Part shown: piece by piece, positions 17,421 to 25,625 of the stretch
How positions within the stretch are numbered: position 1 is the first letter of the stretch
Layout of the letters: the number at the start of each line of letters is the position of its first letter
NCBI RefSeq assembly: GCF_030285665.1
Contig: NZ_CP127295.1
Location: 9,548,001 to 9,612,000, forward strand
Origin: Amycolatopsis mongoliensis
GTDB taxonomy: Bacteria > Actinomycetota > Actinomycetes > Mycobacteriales > Pseudonocardiaceae
DNA length: 64,000 nt
Direction of reading: 5' to 3'
Translations under genes and position numbers: made by a program
The notes under the pieces: model-generated
What the model saw: the letters and a program-made list of their open reading frames with translations, nothing else
Told to the model about the DNA's origin: nothing
Databases searched by the model: none

Positions 17421-18074
17421 TCAGTTCGACTGCTTCCTTGCCTCTGCCATGCGGATGCCGCCGTTGAGCAGCAGGCCAACGAGCGCGTCTTGGCGCGTAC
17501 GCCACGGTCCGCCGGGCACGGCAACCATTGTTGCGGCGGTTCGGGCTTCCCAGCCTCGGCGTCGGACTCGCCCAAGGTAGCCGAGCAGGATCGAATCGCC
17601 AGCCAGTACGCGGTAGGTGCCTGAGACCTCGAAGTCCTTACCGCGCTCGACCCGAACCGTGTCCACGTCGATCACGTCTGCACGCGTGACTGAGCGGGTC
17701 TCCGACGTAGCAGATTTCGTTACGGATTCCGTGACAGTCGGTTCCGCAGCATGCGAGGACACGCCGTCCATCTCCGCGTGAGGTGTGACAAGAACTTCGG
17801 TCGCCTGAGCGGCTTCGACCAACTCGGCAACGGTGGCCAGCTCGGCGAGCGCGGCGCGGGCATCGTCGCCGGACGTCAGGGCGCGGCGCGCGCCGGCGAC
17901 AGCACGCCCGGCCCGGTCGAGCAAGGCCAATAAGTTTGTACGGGCAGGATCGGCGGCGAGCCGAGCACGTCGGGCACGTTGGCGGCATGCAGGGTCGTGG
18001 TACATCGCTGGGCGCCCCCGCCCCCTCGGACGAGGCAACATCTTGCCGCAGCCAGCGCAGACCGGTTCGGCCAT
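17421..18074 (-). CDS. Zinc-finger protein of the integrative element
   Basis: The start at 18074 is chosen because GGAGGG precedes it closely; the longer frame runs back through the GTGAC repeat array and is unlikely to be translated. The N-terminus has CAGCGKMLPRPRGRGRP and then YHDPACRQRARRAR, a C-x2-C ... H-x4-C zinc finger flanked by Arg-rich segments as in DNA-binding proteins. Residues about 40-100 are Ala/Leu-rich and probably helical. The C-terminal 60 residues look like a small folded domain. Its gene lies just downstream of the GTGAC array, so it may bind it (inference). No replication-initiator motif is visible. Confidence 0.65.
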   Translation of the reverse strand: MAEPVCAGCGKMLPRPRGRGRPAMYHDPACRQRARRARLAADPARTNLLALLDRAGRAVAGARRALTSGDDARAALAELATVAELVEAAQATEVLVTPHAEMDGVSSHAAEPTVTESVTKSATSETRSVTRADVIDVDTVRVERGKDFEVSGTYRVLAGDSILLGYLGRVRRRGWEARTAATMVAVPGGPWRTRQDALVGLLLNGGIRMAEARKQSN

Positions 18075-18450
18075 ACCGCCCTCCATAGATTTCGTGACAT
18101 GTTTCGTGACGGCGACGCGGTAAACGTACCCGTTGTCACGAATTTTGTCACGAAAATAGCTGTCACAACCCGTCCTGCGAGGCGTCCGTCCGTCACACGG
18201 CACGTGACGGCCGCAGATGCGGTTCGACCTGCGGAAACATCAGCTGTGACGGCTGTGACGGGTCCGCTGAATCCCGTCACAGCCGTCCCGAGCAGCCCTA
18301 GCGAAAGAGGATTTGAGTCGTCGGCGGGCGCCCGTCACAGCGAGTCGGATGCGCAGAGCACAGGGCCGCCATGAGTTCGGAGGCAGGGGTGTAGATGTAG
18401 GCGGCAGAGCTGTATCAGGGCGTGCACGGCTCAGGGCGTGACACGGTCGA
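18075..18450. repeat. GTGAC/GTCAC iteron-like array
   Basis: This 376-nt gap has no gene. It holds at least ten copies of GTGAC or its complement. The clearest are TTCGTGAC at 18091 and 18103 (12 bp apart), then GTCACGAA at 18135 and 18147 (12 bp apart). These two pairs form an inverted repeat. Further copies are TGTCAC at 18161, CGTCAC at 18191, CGTGAC at 18203, TGTGAC at 18245 and 18254, CGTCAC near 18275 and GTCACAG at 18334. Such arrays serve as replication-origin iterons or multi-site operators. Confidence 0.7.
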
Positions 18451-18801
18451 TCATGGCTGACCGCGGCGGCGGAGTTCGACGCCTTCGGCGCGCAGGATGT
18501 TGCGGGTCTGGTTGTAGGACATGCCGTAGGTAGTCGCGAGCTGGCGGATCGAACGCCCATCGAGGTAGGCGTTGACCAGCCCGGGCGGGGTCGGCGGCAG
18601 CGGAATCCGCGGAGGACGCAGTGTGACGCCAGCGTCAATCAAGGTGGTGCGGATCTTGCGATAGCTGTAGGGATAGCGCGCAACTAGGCTTTCGAGGGTG
18701 TCCCCGGCGGCATAGCGGAGCGCAAGCTCCCGCACGACGTCGACGGGGATCTCAGTAGGGACAAGATCGGGCGGACGCGCGTCTCTCTGATCGTCAATCA
18801 C
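18451..18801 (-). CDS. Small protein with two helix-turn-helix repeats
   Basis: The 116-residue protein contains two similar resolvase-type HTH units. The first is about residues 28-62 (LALRYAAGDTLESLVARY ... YRKIRTTLIDAG), the second about 73-110 (LVNAYLDGRSIRQLATTYG ... YNQTRNILRAEG). Each unit ends with an (A/E)G-V-x-L-R-x(P/R) tail. Duplicated HTH proteins of this kind are common in actinobacterial mobile elements and may act as regulators or as DNA-site-binding factors. It lies just beyond the GTGAC array, on the same strand as the zinc-finger gene. Target unknown. Confidence 0.7.
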   Translation of the reverse strand: MIDDQRDARPPDLVPTEIPVDVVRELALRYAAGDTLESLVARYPYSYRKIRTTLIDAGVTLRPPRIPLPPTPPGLVNAYLDGRSIRQLATTYGMSYNQTRNILRAEGVELRRRGQP

Positions 18802-18868
18802 CAGATCATCGCCGCCCCGACAAGCTGATCCATGTCCGCGGCAACGCAGCCGACAGCCACCGCGACGC

Positions 18869-19234
18869 TTACGACTCTGGACGCATTGGAGACCGGAGGC
18901 CGGCGCGTTGCGCAGCGACGAGTTCGGCGGCCGTGCGCGCGATCGTCTGGAGCGCAGTCACGTGCTCGGTCAGCCGGTCGAGTCCGAGAGTGCTGAGGCG
19001 GAGTTGGGATCGGCAACCTACGGTCCGGGTCTCCAGGTACCCGGCCGCGCGCAGACTCTCGGCGTGCTGCGCCAAGCTCTGCCTGCTAAGGCTCAACGCA
19101 CTCCGAACGGCGACGTCTTCGCACCAGCGCATGTCAGCCAACAGACACGCAACGAATAGCCGGACTGGCAGGAGCAGCAGCGGGTCAAGGTCCCGCTGAG
19201 CGGCAGGCACTTCGGGGTGTCCGCCAGGCGTCAT
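18869..19234 (-). CDS. Winged-helix transcriptional regulator
   Basis: The start ATG at 19234 overlaps the stop of the upstream 81-residue gene as ATGA and has GGGGGAG before it. The 121-residue protein has the pattern of a MarR/ArsR-like winged helix: RLFVACLLADMRWCEDVAVRSALSLSRQSLAQHAESLRAAGYLE is the HTH (residues about 26-70), then a wing (TVGCRSQLRLSTLGLDRLTEH). It belongs to a run of four minus-strand genes with overlaps. Such regulators in conjugative elements often control transfer or maintenance; its targets are not visible. Confidence 0.7.
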   Translation of the reverse strand: MTPGGHPEVPAAQRDLDPLLLLPVRLFVACLLADMRWCEDVAVRSALSLSRQSLAQHAESLRAAGYLETRTVGCRSQLRLSTLGLDRLTEHVTALQTIARTAAELVAAQRAGLRSPMRPES

Positions 19235-19476
19235 CGCTCCCCCGCCGGTAGTTCGGCAGTGCCAGGCCCGGGCGAACACCGGAGGCAGGTCACGCAGGGC
19301 ATCCCGACCGGGCGTTCCAGCAACTCAAGTTCGCCAGGACCGAACGCCTCGCCGCAGTACGCGGTCAGTCGCTCCAGCGTGGTCTCCTCCGCCGGGACCG
19401 GGAACACATGAACGACGCGGCGAGACTCGCCAACCGTGCCGGGCAACGGGCGTGCGATGACCAGACGAACCGTCAT
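19231..19476 (-). CDS. Small CxxC protein of the integrative element
   Basis: An 81-residue protein with ATGA overlaps at both ends, to the 184-residue gene upstream and the winged-helix gene downstream, which strongly supports translation. It carries one CVTCLRC motif near residue 62 that could bind a metal. No family recognised. Proteins of this size and composition are typical fillers of actinobacterial element operons. Confidence 0.6.
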   Translation of the reverse strand: MTVRLVIARPLPGTVGESRRVVHVFPVPAEETTLERLTAYCGEAFGPGELELLERPVGMPCVTCLRCSPGPGTAELPAGER

Positions 19477-20027
19477 CGGGCGCCTCGCCGGGCGTGGCGA
19501 TCGGCGGGAACGGGCGCGGTCGGGGCGGCGCCCGTTCCCGCCGACGTGGTGGTCCGGCCGCCCTGCTCAGGAATGGCCCGCACGCGTTGAGGCGGACGCG
19601 GTGGCAGGTCGGCCGGAGTCTGGAGGCGGCCGAACAGGCGACGCCAACGCGACGGCTTCCTGTGGCACGTGCGCTCGGGCGCCGGCGGGGTCGAGCGGAG
19701 CCGGACCAGCACGTTGCACGCGCCGCACCGACGGCCCGGAGGCACCAGGCAGGAGTCGAACAGCGCTTCGCGGCCGCACAGCGAGTAGTAGCGGCCCGTC
19801 TGGTGTGCGATGCCGTCGGCAAGGTCTTCGTCGGTGACGGCGTGGTCCAGGTTGTCGGCCACGCTGCGGTGCCAGGTCACGTACAAGCGCGAAGGCCGCG
19901 AGCCGCTTTCGCCACTGGTCACGTTCGCCCCCTGGTCGCCGGATGTGCTGAAATCATCCAAGTCGGAGGACCCGCCCACGCCCAGAGCGCAAACGTCGGT
20001 GTTTCGTGGCGAAGATGTGGCGGTCAC
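19473..20027 (-). CDS. Zinc-ribbon-like hypothetical protein
   Basis: The 184-residue protein is first in the minus-strand run and starts with GTG. A stretch around residues 47-105 (YVTWHRSVADN ... TGRYYSLCGRE ... CLVPPGRRCGACNV) has the H/C spacing of a small zinc-binding domain. The C-terminal third is Arg/Pro-rich and probably disordered. It is divergent from the HTH-Nudix-like gene at 20090, with 62 nt between the starts for both promoters. Function unknown. Confidence 0.6.
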   Translation of the reverse strand: MTATSSPRNTDVCALGVGGSSDLDDFSTSGDQGANVTSGESGSRPSRLYVTWHRSVADNLDHAVTDEDLADGIAHQTGRYYSLCGREALFDSCLVPPGRRCGACNVLVRLRSTPPAPERTCHRKPSRWRRLFGRLQTPADLPPRPPQRVRAIPEQGGRTTTSAGTGAAPTAPVPADRHARRGAR

Positions 20028-20089
20028 CGGCTCTACCAGGTGATATGCCTGCTAGGCTGTGATCACTGTCAGCAGAGCGAGGTGTTCGG

Positions 20090-21559
20090 ATGGTCAGCGT
20101 TCGTCGGCGCGAAGAGCTTGTTTCAGCTCGCAAGGCGGCCGGGCTGACTCAGGAGAAGCTCGCCGAGGTGATGTCCGTCGACCGGTCGACCGTCATCCGG
20201 TGGGAAGCCGGCGAGTATGCGCCCCTGCCCTACCAGTGGCCGAAGCTGGCCAAGGTGCTCGGCCGCTCCGCCGACGAGTTGCGCGAGCTGATCGGTCTGC
20301 GCCTGCCCCAGGAAACACCGATGCCCCGGTCGGGGCTTGAGCCTGCGTTCGGCTGGCTGGATCGGCACGTCGGGTGGCTCCCAGGAACTACGCGCACGCG
20401 AGTCGCATCGGCTGCGCCAGCGAGGTCGCATGGTGTAGCTACGACCGGGCGAAGTCTCGTCGCTGAGACCCTGGCGAGCTACTACGGCGATTCGGTTCCT
20501 GGTCATGCGCAGTACGCCGCGCGATGCGGGCCGGTTGGGATAGCGACCAGCGTCCTGACACGACCGGAGTGGCTGGATTTGGCTTGCCCCTTGACGTTTG
20601 AGGGCGACCAGCTGGCGTTGTCGGCCGACGGCGAGGCGTGGCGCGAGCAGGTCGACGCAGCCGCCGCGGTTAGCAGGCTGGCTGAAGCCGCGGCCCACGA
20701 CGTCCGTATCGCCGACGTGCCGCTCTACCGGCTCACGGACGTGCAGGTTCGACCGGGGACGGTCGGCGGCAAGGTCAGCGTGGTGCCCTTCGTCGAGTAC
20801 GCGCTGAGCGTTGACCTTCTCGAACGCGAGCTACACGAGAGCCTGGCGGCCGGTCGCGACCGGATGCCGCTCCGGGACCGGTACCTGCCCGATCTTCCTT
20901 CTGTGCTCGACCTTCAGGGACGGCTTTGCGCTGGTGGAGTCCTCGCGTTGACGGCGATCGCCCGGCCGGCCGACCCGTACCGCGGAGATGCGGACTACCT
21001 CCTGTTGATCCAGGAGCGGTCGGGACGCGTGCTGAACACCGCGCGGAGACTGGCCGTGATCCCGAAGAGCTTCCACGCACCCCTTGCCAACCATCGTTCC
21101 GACGCGCGGATCGGTGCCACGTTGCGGCGCGAACTGGAAGAGGAACTTTTCGGACGGCTCGACGTCGACCGAACGACCGGAACACAGCGCGCCGCCGATC
21201 CGATGCACCCAAGCAGGCTGTCTGCCCCAATGCGTTGGCTGAGCGAGCAGCCCGGCCGGCTGCGGATGGAGTGCACCGGGTTCGGGTTCAACCTGGTCAG
21301 CGGGAACTACGAGTTCGCCAGCCTGGTCGTGATCGAGGATGAGGAGTTCTGGCCGCGGTTCGGTGGCGACGTCGAAGCGAACTGGGAGGCCGCCGGGCTG
21401 CGGCAGTACTCGACGCTTGACGGCGACTTGATCAGCGAGCTGATCGGCGACGAAACCTGGAGCAATGAGGGGTTGTTCGCTTTTCTCCAGGGCTTGCGTC
21501 GGCTAGCCGAGATAGGCGGCGATCGAGTGAGAATTCCCGCCGTCGAATTAGGTTGCTGA
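20090..21559 (+). CDS. HTH (XRE) - Nudix-like regulator, copy 1
   Basis: The 489-residue protein has an N-terminal XRE helix-turn-helix (SARKAAGLTQEKLAEVMSVD, residues about 13-32, then RSTVIRWEAGE). A long middle region is shared with the paralogue at 21895-23442. A Nudix-box-like segment follows, TLRRELEEELFGR (residues about 345-357), matching the R-E-x-x-E-E core, though the upstream Gly and Glu of the full box are not clear. Nudix proteins recur in actinobacterial elements such as pSAM2, where one is linked to control of the element. This one would combine DNA binding with a nucleotide-derived signal (inference). A GCGAGG ribosome-binding site precedes the ATG. Confidence 0.75.
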   Translation: MVSVRRREELVSARKAAGLTQEKLAEVMSVDRSTVIRWEAGEYAPLPYQWPKLAKVLGRSADELRELIGLRLPQETPMPRSGLEPAFGWLDRHVGWLPGTTRTRVASAAPARSHGVATTGRSLVAETLASYYGDSVPGHAQYAARCGPVGIATSVLTRPEWLDLACPLTFEGDQLALSADGEAWREQVDAAAAVSRLAEAAAHDVRIADVPLYRLTDVQVRPGTVGGKVSVVPFVEYALSVDLLERELHESLAAGRDRMPLRDRYLPDLPSVLDLQGRLCAGGVLALTAIARPADPYRGDADYLLLIQERSGRVLNTARRLAVIPKSFHAPLANHRSDARIGATLRRELEEELFGRLDVDRTTGTQRAADPMHPSRLSAPMRWLSEQPGRLRMECTGFGFNLVSGNYEFASLVVIEDEEFWPRFGGDVEANWEAAGLRQYSTLDGDLISELIGDETWSNEGLFAFLQGLRRLAEIGGDRVRIPAVELGC

Positions 21560-21898
21560 CGGCCAGCGGACAGTAAGGACCACCGAATCCGCCAATGCTT
21601 CCCAGGAATGGTCAACCCCTGGACCCCACATCACGTAATCGCCCTGCCGATTCATGATCTTGCCGCCGCCGGTTACTTCGACGCGGAACTCCCCGGAGAC
21701 GAGCATCACAAGCGTGGTCCGCTGATCGTCGAACGTCCACTCAGGACGTTTGTCTCCCGCAGGGTGGTTGGCCCACTTGACTTCCACGTCCTTAGAGGCG
21801 CGAACACCTTGCGACGGGTCGATGAAGTGCCCGACCAGCCAGCCACGTGTCTCGGCCGCGTCGTCGTTGGCGTTGCCGGCGGTCCAACCGTCGCTCAC
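21548..21898 (-). CDS. Cupin-domain protein
   Basis: A single-domain cupin of about 116 residues. The strand pattern is KWANHPAG ... TTLVMLVSGEFRVEV ... GDYVMWGPGVDHSWEA, in which the usual metal-binding His of motif 1 is weak and motif 2 keeps a G-x5-P-x2-x-H-x3-like arrangement. A GTG at 21898 forms a GTGA overlap with the stop of the upstream HTH-Nudix-like gene and has GGGAG 8 nt before it; an ATG at 21913 is an alternative start. The 3' end overlaps the convergent copy-1 regulator by 12 nt. It may act on or sense a small molecule together with the regulator. Confidence 0.7.
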   Translation of the reverse strand: MSDGWTAGNANDDAAETRGWLVGHFIDPSQGVRASKDVEVKWANHPAGDKRPEWTFDDQRTTLVMLVSGEFRVEVTGGGKIMNRQGDYVMWGPGVDHSWEALADSVVLTVRWPSAT

Positions 21899-23442
21899 TG
21901 GCTGATCTCCCATTCGATCTCGGGTAGTTTCACACGCTCTCCGCCGATTTGCGCAAGACGTCGAAGTCCTTGCGCCATGGCGAACAATCCTTCGTTGCTC
22001 CACGCTACATCACCCAGCAACTCGGTGACGAGTTCCGCGTCGGTAGTCGAATACTGACGAAGAGTCGCGGATTCCCAGTTTGCTTCCACCACTCCCCCGT
22101 AGCGTGCCCAGAATTCTTCGTCGTCGATGACGATCAGGCTGGCGAACTCGTAGTTCCCGCTGACCAGGTTCAGGCCGAACCCGGTGCACTCCATCCGCAG
22201 ACGGCCAGGCTCCGCCATGAGCCAGCTCATCGGCTCGGTGAGCTTGGTCGGGTGCAGCGGGTCGGCCGCCAGCATGTCGCCCCGCGTGTTGTCGATGTCC
22301 GGGCGGCCGAACAACTCCTCCTCCATCTCGCGGCGCAGCGTCATGCCGACTTGCGCGTCCCGGCGGACGTCGGTGAGCGGCTGGTGGAAACCCTTCGGGA
22401 TCACCGCGAGCCGACGCGCGGCGTTGAGCACGTGGCCGGACCGCTCCTGGACCAGGAGCAGGTAATCCGCTTCACCGCGGTACGGGTCAGCGGGCCGGGC
22501 AATCGCGGTGAGCGCGAGTACGCCACCCGCACACAGCCGGTCGCCGACGTCGAGCACCGACCGGAGATCCGGCAAGTAGCGGTCCCGGAGCGGCATGGCG
22601 TTCGAGCCGGTCGCCACGGCGTCCACCAGCTCGCCTTCGAGTAAGTCGACCGTCAACGCGTAGTGCACGAACTGGGACATGCCGAACGTTCCGCCGAGCT
22701 GGTGTTCACGGATGTCCGTGCTCGTCAGTCGGTAGATCGGGCTGTCCGTCAGCCGGGTGTTCATGGACAGCGTCTCGGCGAGCCGCTGAACGGCGCGGCC
22801 GGCAGCGTGGTCGTCCAGGTCCAGGTCGGCTTCAGGCTGCGCACTTGGGACGCGGAACCGGTCATGAGGCGGGCGCAGTTCGCAGTCCAGGTCCAGCCAG
22901 TCTCCGCAGGTCAGGACGCTGGTGTTCATGGCCAGCTCGCCGCACCGCGCGGTGTACAGGCCGTGGTCGTCGAGCCGGCTGCCGTAGTAGGTGGCCAGCG
23001 CTTCCGCGACGTCGCGCTGGCTGACCCAACCGCGTCGCGTGCCGCGGTCGTGGAGGTCTTGGACGTTGACGCTCGCGACTCGCTCGGCGACGGCGCGGCG
23101 CGCGGTGCCAGGCGTCCAGTGCGCGTGCCGGTCGAGCCATTCGAGAGCCGCGCCGATGTGGGGGTCCGCGGCAAGTCGCTGGTCGGCCTCCGTCGTGTCG
23201 ACGGCCGGCCCCTCGCCGATTAGCTCGGCGAAGCGGGCGCGCTCAGCTTCCGACGCCCGTTCATGGGCGGTGTCCAGGACCTGTTGCATCTCTGACTGCG
23301 GCCGCAGGTCGGGTTTCTTGTGCCAGGACGCGACTGTGCGCGCGCTGATTCCGAGGTGTTCGGCGAACCGCTCTTGGCTGAGGCGCAATGCCGACTGCAA
23401 TGCGACCGCTGTTCGCCCCGTCCATCCCCCGGCCGGACTCAT
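21895..23442 (-). CDS. HTH - Nudix-like regulator, copy 2
   Basis: A 515-residue paralogue of the gene at 20090-21559. The N-terminal HTH (RLSQERFAEHLGISARTVASW, residues about 20-40) differs from copy 1. From residue about 100 the two align along their whole length, sharing MPLRDRYLPDL, LCAGGVLALTAIARPADPYRG, RRE(L/M)EEELFGR and LVSGNYEFASL. The conserved acidic EEEL core again suggests a Nudix-derived fold. A GGGAG ribosome-binding site precedes the ATG. The gene is translationally linked to the cupin. Two convergent paralogues with different DNA-binding heads suggest a switch with two operators (inference). Confidence 0.75.
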   Translation of the reverse strand: MSPAGGWTGRTAVALQSALRLSQERFAEHLGISARTVASWHKKPDLRPQSEMQQVLDTAHERASEAERARFAELIGEGPAVDTTEADQRLAADPHIGAALEWLDRHAHWTPGTARRAVAERVASVNVQDLHDRGTRRGWVSQRDVAEALATYYGSRLDDHGLYTARCGELAMNTSVLTCGDWLDLDCELRPPHDRFRVPSAQPEADLDLDDHAAGRAVQRLAETLSMNTRLTDSPIYRLTSTDIREHQLGGTFGMSQFVHYALTVDLLEGELVDAVATGSNAMPLRDRYLPDLRSVLDVGDRLCAGGVLALTAIARPADPYRGEADYLLLVQERSGHVLNAARRLAVIPKGFHQPLTDVRRDAQVGMTLRREMEEELFGRPDIDNTRGDMLAADPLHPTKLTEPMSWLMAEPGRLRMECTGFGLNLVSGNYEFASLIVIDDEEFWARYGGVVEANWESATLRQYSTTDAELVTELLGDVAWSNEGLFAMAQGLRRLAQIGGERVKLPEIEWEISQ

Positions 23443-23565
23443 TGCGCTCCCGAATGTCGCTGATCTGCGGTGGTTGTGCAGTGGTCCTGCGGTGCTTGTG
23501 CATGGGTTGCGACGCCGTTCCGGCCTTGAATTAGAGGCATGGAAAACACCTCACTCACCCAGTCG

Positions 23566-23946
23566 CTAACGCTTCGGCTTCACGTGCTCGACCACGGTCG
23601 CGAGGCTCGTTTGGACGTCCTCCAGCCGGTCGGTGATCTCGGCCAGGCGCTGTTCGAGTGCGTCCAGCCGGGACCACAGTTCATGGCCGTCGTCGGCCGG
23701 CTCGTCCGGGTGCGGCGGCGTGCGATTCTGCAGCACGGCCAAGAGATGCTGCGGATGCCAGCCCAGCGTCGTCGACAAGGCTTCGAGCGTCCGCGCGCTC
23801 CGACGACGCTCCACCGTGTGGTGCTGGAGCTCGCGCACGATCGCCTGCGACACGTGCGACCGCTCGGCAAGCTCGCGTTGTCTCCAGCCGAGTTCGTTCA
23901 CGCGCATGTTGATCGCCTTGGCGACTGCCGCCCAGTCCTCCGTCAC
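23566..23946 (-). CDS. XRE-family repressor with C-terminal coiled coil
   Basis: The 126-residue protein has an HTH at residues about 20-60 (WRQRELAERSHVSQAIVRELQ) and a Leu-heptad coiled coil at about 90-120 (LWSRLDALEQRLAEITDRLE), typical for a dimeric repressor. It starts with GTG after GGAGGAATAC. It is divergent from the excisionase-led transfer operon (start 24102), so it is the natural candidate for the element's master repressor. The direct repeats at 24058 and 24078 lie in the shared promoter region. Confidence 0.75.
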   Translation of the reverse strand: MTEDWAAVAKAINMRVNELGWRQRELAERSHVSQAIVRELQHHTVERRRSARTLEALSTTLGWHPQHLLAVLQNRTPPHPDEPADDGHELWSRLDALEQRLAEITDRLEDVQTSLATVVEHVKPKR

Positions 23947-24057
23947 GTATTCCTCCGCGCTCCGCCTCAGCGCCGAGATTAGCGGTTCGTCGAGCTTTCA
24001 TCGCGTCGCATAGCGCATTGCCTGCCGCGCGTCGGACAAACACGTCCAGTGAAGAGC

Positions 24058-24088
24058 TGAAATCAACAACATAGTCTTGAAATCAACA
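24058..24088 (+). promoter_or_regulatory. Twin direct repeats upstream of the excisionase gene
   Basis: TGAAATCAACA occurs at 24058-24068 and again at 24078-24088, a 20-bp period (about two helical turns), directly before the start at 24102. This is consistent with an operator for the divergent XRE repressor or with excisionase binding. Confidence 0.55.
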
Positions 24089-24101
24089 GATTGGTTCTCT
24101 C

Positions 24102-24302
24102 ATGAACACCAAAACGACCTTTCACACCATTCCCGAGTCCGCGTGGATTCTCGGCGTCTCCCGCAACACGGTCAGCCGGGCGATCCGGACGGGCATGCTC
24201 CGCGCCACCTTGGGCCGCTCCGGGCTGCGCGTCTCGTCCACCGAGCTGGCCAAGGCGCTTCAGGACGGAGGTGCGGCATGGAAGCCGACGACCTCTGGCT
24301 GA
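24102..24302 (+). CDS. xis: Excisionase-like MerR-type HTH protein
   Basis: A 66-residue protein with the helix-turn-helix of MerR/excisionase DNA-binding domains: TIPESAWILGVSRNTVSRAIRTG (positions about 9-31) then a basic wing, LRATLGRSGLRVS. Size and position at the head of the transfer operon fit a recombination directionality factor. It overlaps the WhiB gene by 25 nt. The partner integrase is the serine recombinase at the end of the same operon. The ribosome-binding site is weak. Confidence 0.7.
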   Translation: MNTKTTFHTIPESAWILGVSRNTVSRAIRTGMLRATLGRSGLRVSSTELAKALQDGGAAWKPTTSG

Positions 24303-24610
24303 TCGGCATCGCATGGCGACTCGATCGCCTGCGGTGGGTGCCCACCGATGTCCTGCGCGACGTCGTGACCAGCGATGGAGCCTGCATGACGCCGTCGGAG
24401 GCCGGCCCGCCGGACGCTCGCGATGACCGCGAGTTCGCCAAGCTGCTGTGCGGCGGCTGCCCGGTCCAGGACGAGTGCCTTGAACTGGAGCTTCGGACGG
24501 CCGGCGTCGACACGGTCGGCGTCTGGGGCGCGATGACCGACGATGACCGGCGCGCGCTGTACCCGCACTGGCTGCGCCGCGGAGAGCGGTTCGAGCGGGG
24601 TGCCCGATGA
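24278..24610 (+). CDS. WhiB-like iron-sulfur transcription factor
   Basis: A 110-residue protein. The start ATG at 24278 follows GGAGGTGCGGC; the longer frame upstream is a shadow of the excisionase. Cysteines in GAC, LLCGGC and DEC make the four-cysteine C-xn-C-x2-C-x5-C Fe-S site, and VGVWGAMTDDDRR is the conserved WhiB turn. WhiB proteins are actinobacterial DNA-binding or RNA-polymerase-associated regulators. Its place inside the transfer operon suggests control of element genes. The stop overlaps the next start as ATGA. Confidence 0.85.
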   Translation: MEADDLWLIGIAWRLDRLRWVPTDVLRDVVTSDGACMTPSEAGPPDARDDREFAKLLCGGCPVQDECLELELRTAGVDTVGVWGAMTDDDRRALYPHWLRRGERFERGAR

Positions 24611-24936
24611 ACGGACTCACTGTGACGCCCACGCAGATCCTCGCCGGTGTCGGCGTGCTGATCGTCCTGTTCTGGGTCTGGCGGGCCGGTTCCCGCCGGG
24701 CGAAGGCCGCCGCCGAATCCGCTCGGAGCGGTGCCCGGCTCGTGTCGCTCGCCGGGCGCGTGCTGTTCAATGCCGGGCTGATCGTCGCCGTCCAGTGGGT
24801 GGTGATCGCTCACCCGGGTAGCCCGTGGCTGCTGTTCGCCGTGCTCGGGCTGCCCGCGCTGTTCGCGTCCTACGCGCTGACCCGCGCCATGACCGTGACC
24901 ACGGTCGACACCTCGAAGCGGGGTGGTCGGCGATGA
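24607..24936 (+). CDS. Small membrane protein of the transfer operon
   Basis: A 109-residue protein with three hydrophobic segments: about residues 10-26 (ILAGVGVLIVLFWVW), 50-66 and 72-92 (PWLLFAVLGLPALFASYAL). ATGA overlaps join it to WhiB upstream and to the next membrane protein downstream. Small hydrophobic proteins at this position in actinobacterial elements act in intramycelial plasmid spreading (Spd). That role is inferred from context. Confidence 0.7.
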   Translation: MNGLTVTPTQILAGVGVLIVLFWVWRAGSRRAKAAAESARSGARLVSLAGRVLFNAGLIVAVQWVVIAHPGSPWLLFAVLGLPALFASYALTRAMTVTTVDTSKRGGRR

Positions 24937-25625
24937 ACCGGGCCCAACGGCTCGCACAGGACGCGGCCGAAGCCGCGGAGGTGCGCGCTTACCAGACCGA
25001 TCCGGACGTCGTTGCGCTGCGGATCGAGCGTGTTCGGCGGCAGGTTGATTGGATGTGCTGGTCCGGGATCGTGCTCGGGCTGGCCTTCACGATGACTAAT
25101 GTCCAGGGCTTCGCGTCGTCCGGGACGCGGCCGGGGTCGCTGCCGTGGCTGGCTGCGTGGGTGCTGGACCCGACCGTCTCGCTCGTCCTGCTGGCGATCC
25201 TGCGGGCTGAGCAGGTGACGGCGCGGTACCAGGTCAAGACGGGCGCGTGGGTGCGGCGGGCGAAGTGGTTCACGCTCGCGGCTACGTACGTCATGAACAC
25301 CTGGACGTCGTTCGCGGCCGGGGAAGCTGCCGCGATTGTGCTGCATTCGGTGCCGCCGCTCGTCGTGTTCGTCGCCGTCGAGGCGATCACTGACCTGCGG
25401 GACAAGCTGACCGATGCCGTACTGGTAGCTGCTGAACGGCGTCCCGTTCAGCAGGAGACCGGCGGGAGGCGCGTGCTGTTCGCCGACTACCTCGCTATCG
25501 CTCGGGAGATGTGGACGCCGGACGTCGAGATCACGCCGGCGTGGGTGCGGCGGGCAACCGGGTGCTCACGTGGTCTGTCGCCCCGGCTGGCGCGGGCGCT
25601 GCGGGCGGAGGTGGCCCATGACTGA
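24933..25625 (+). CDS. DUF2637-like / Spd-type membrane protein
   Basis: A 230-residue membrane protein; the ATG at 24933 overlaps the previous stop as ATGA. Hydrophobic segments lie at residues about 37-57, 65-85, 110-128 and 133-150 (for example ALRIERVR then MCWSGIVLGLAFTMTNVQG). A soluble helical tail follows. The four-helix arrangement and the place directly before the FtsK-type gene match the DUF2637/SpdB proteins of actinobacterial elements, thought to help element spread between hyphal compartments. The family name is from memory of its pattern. The end overlaps the FtsK start by 8 nt. Confidence 0.7.
   Translation: MNRAQRLAQDAAEAAEVRAYQTDPDVVALRIERVRRQVDWMCWSGIVLGLAFTMTNVQGFASSGTRPGSLPWLAAWVLDPTVSLVLLAILRAEQVTARYQVKTGAWVRRAKWFTLAATYVMNTWTSFAAGEAAAIVLHSVPPLVVFVAVEAITDLRDKLTDAVLVAAERRPVQQETGGRRVLFADYLAIAREMWTPDVEITPAWVRRATGCSRGLSPRLARALRAEVAHD

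Noticed and set aside
23539..23982. Plus-strand frame opposite the XRE repressor
   Set aside because: The minus strand has a ribosome-binding site, HTH and coiled coil; the plus frame is its shadow.
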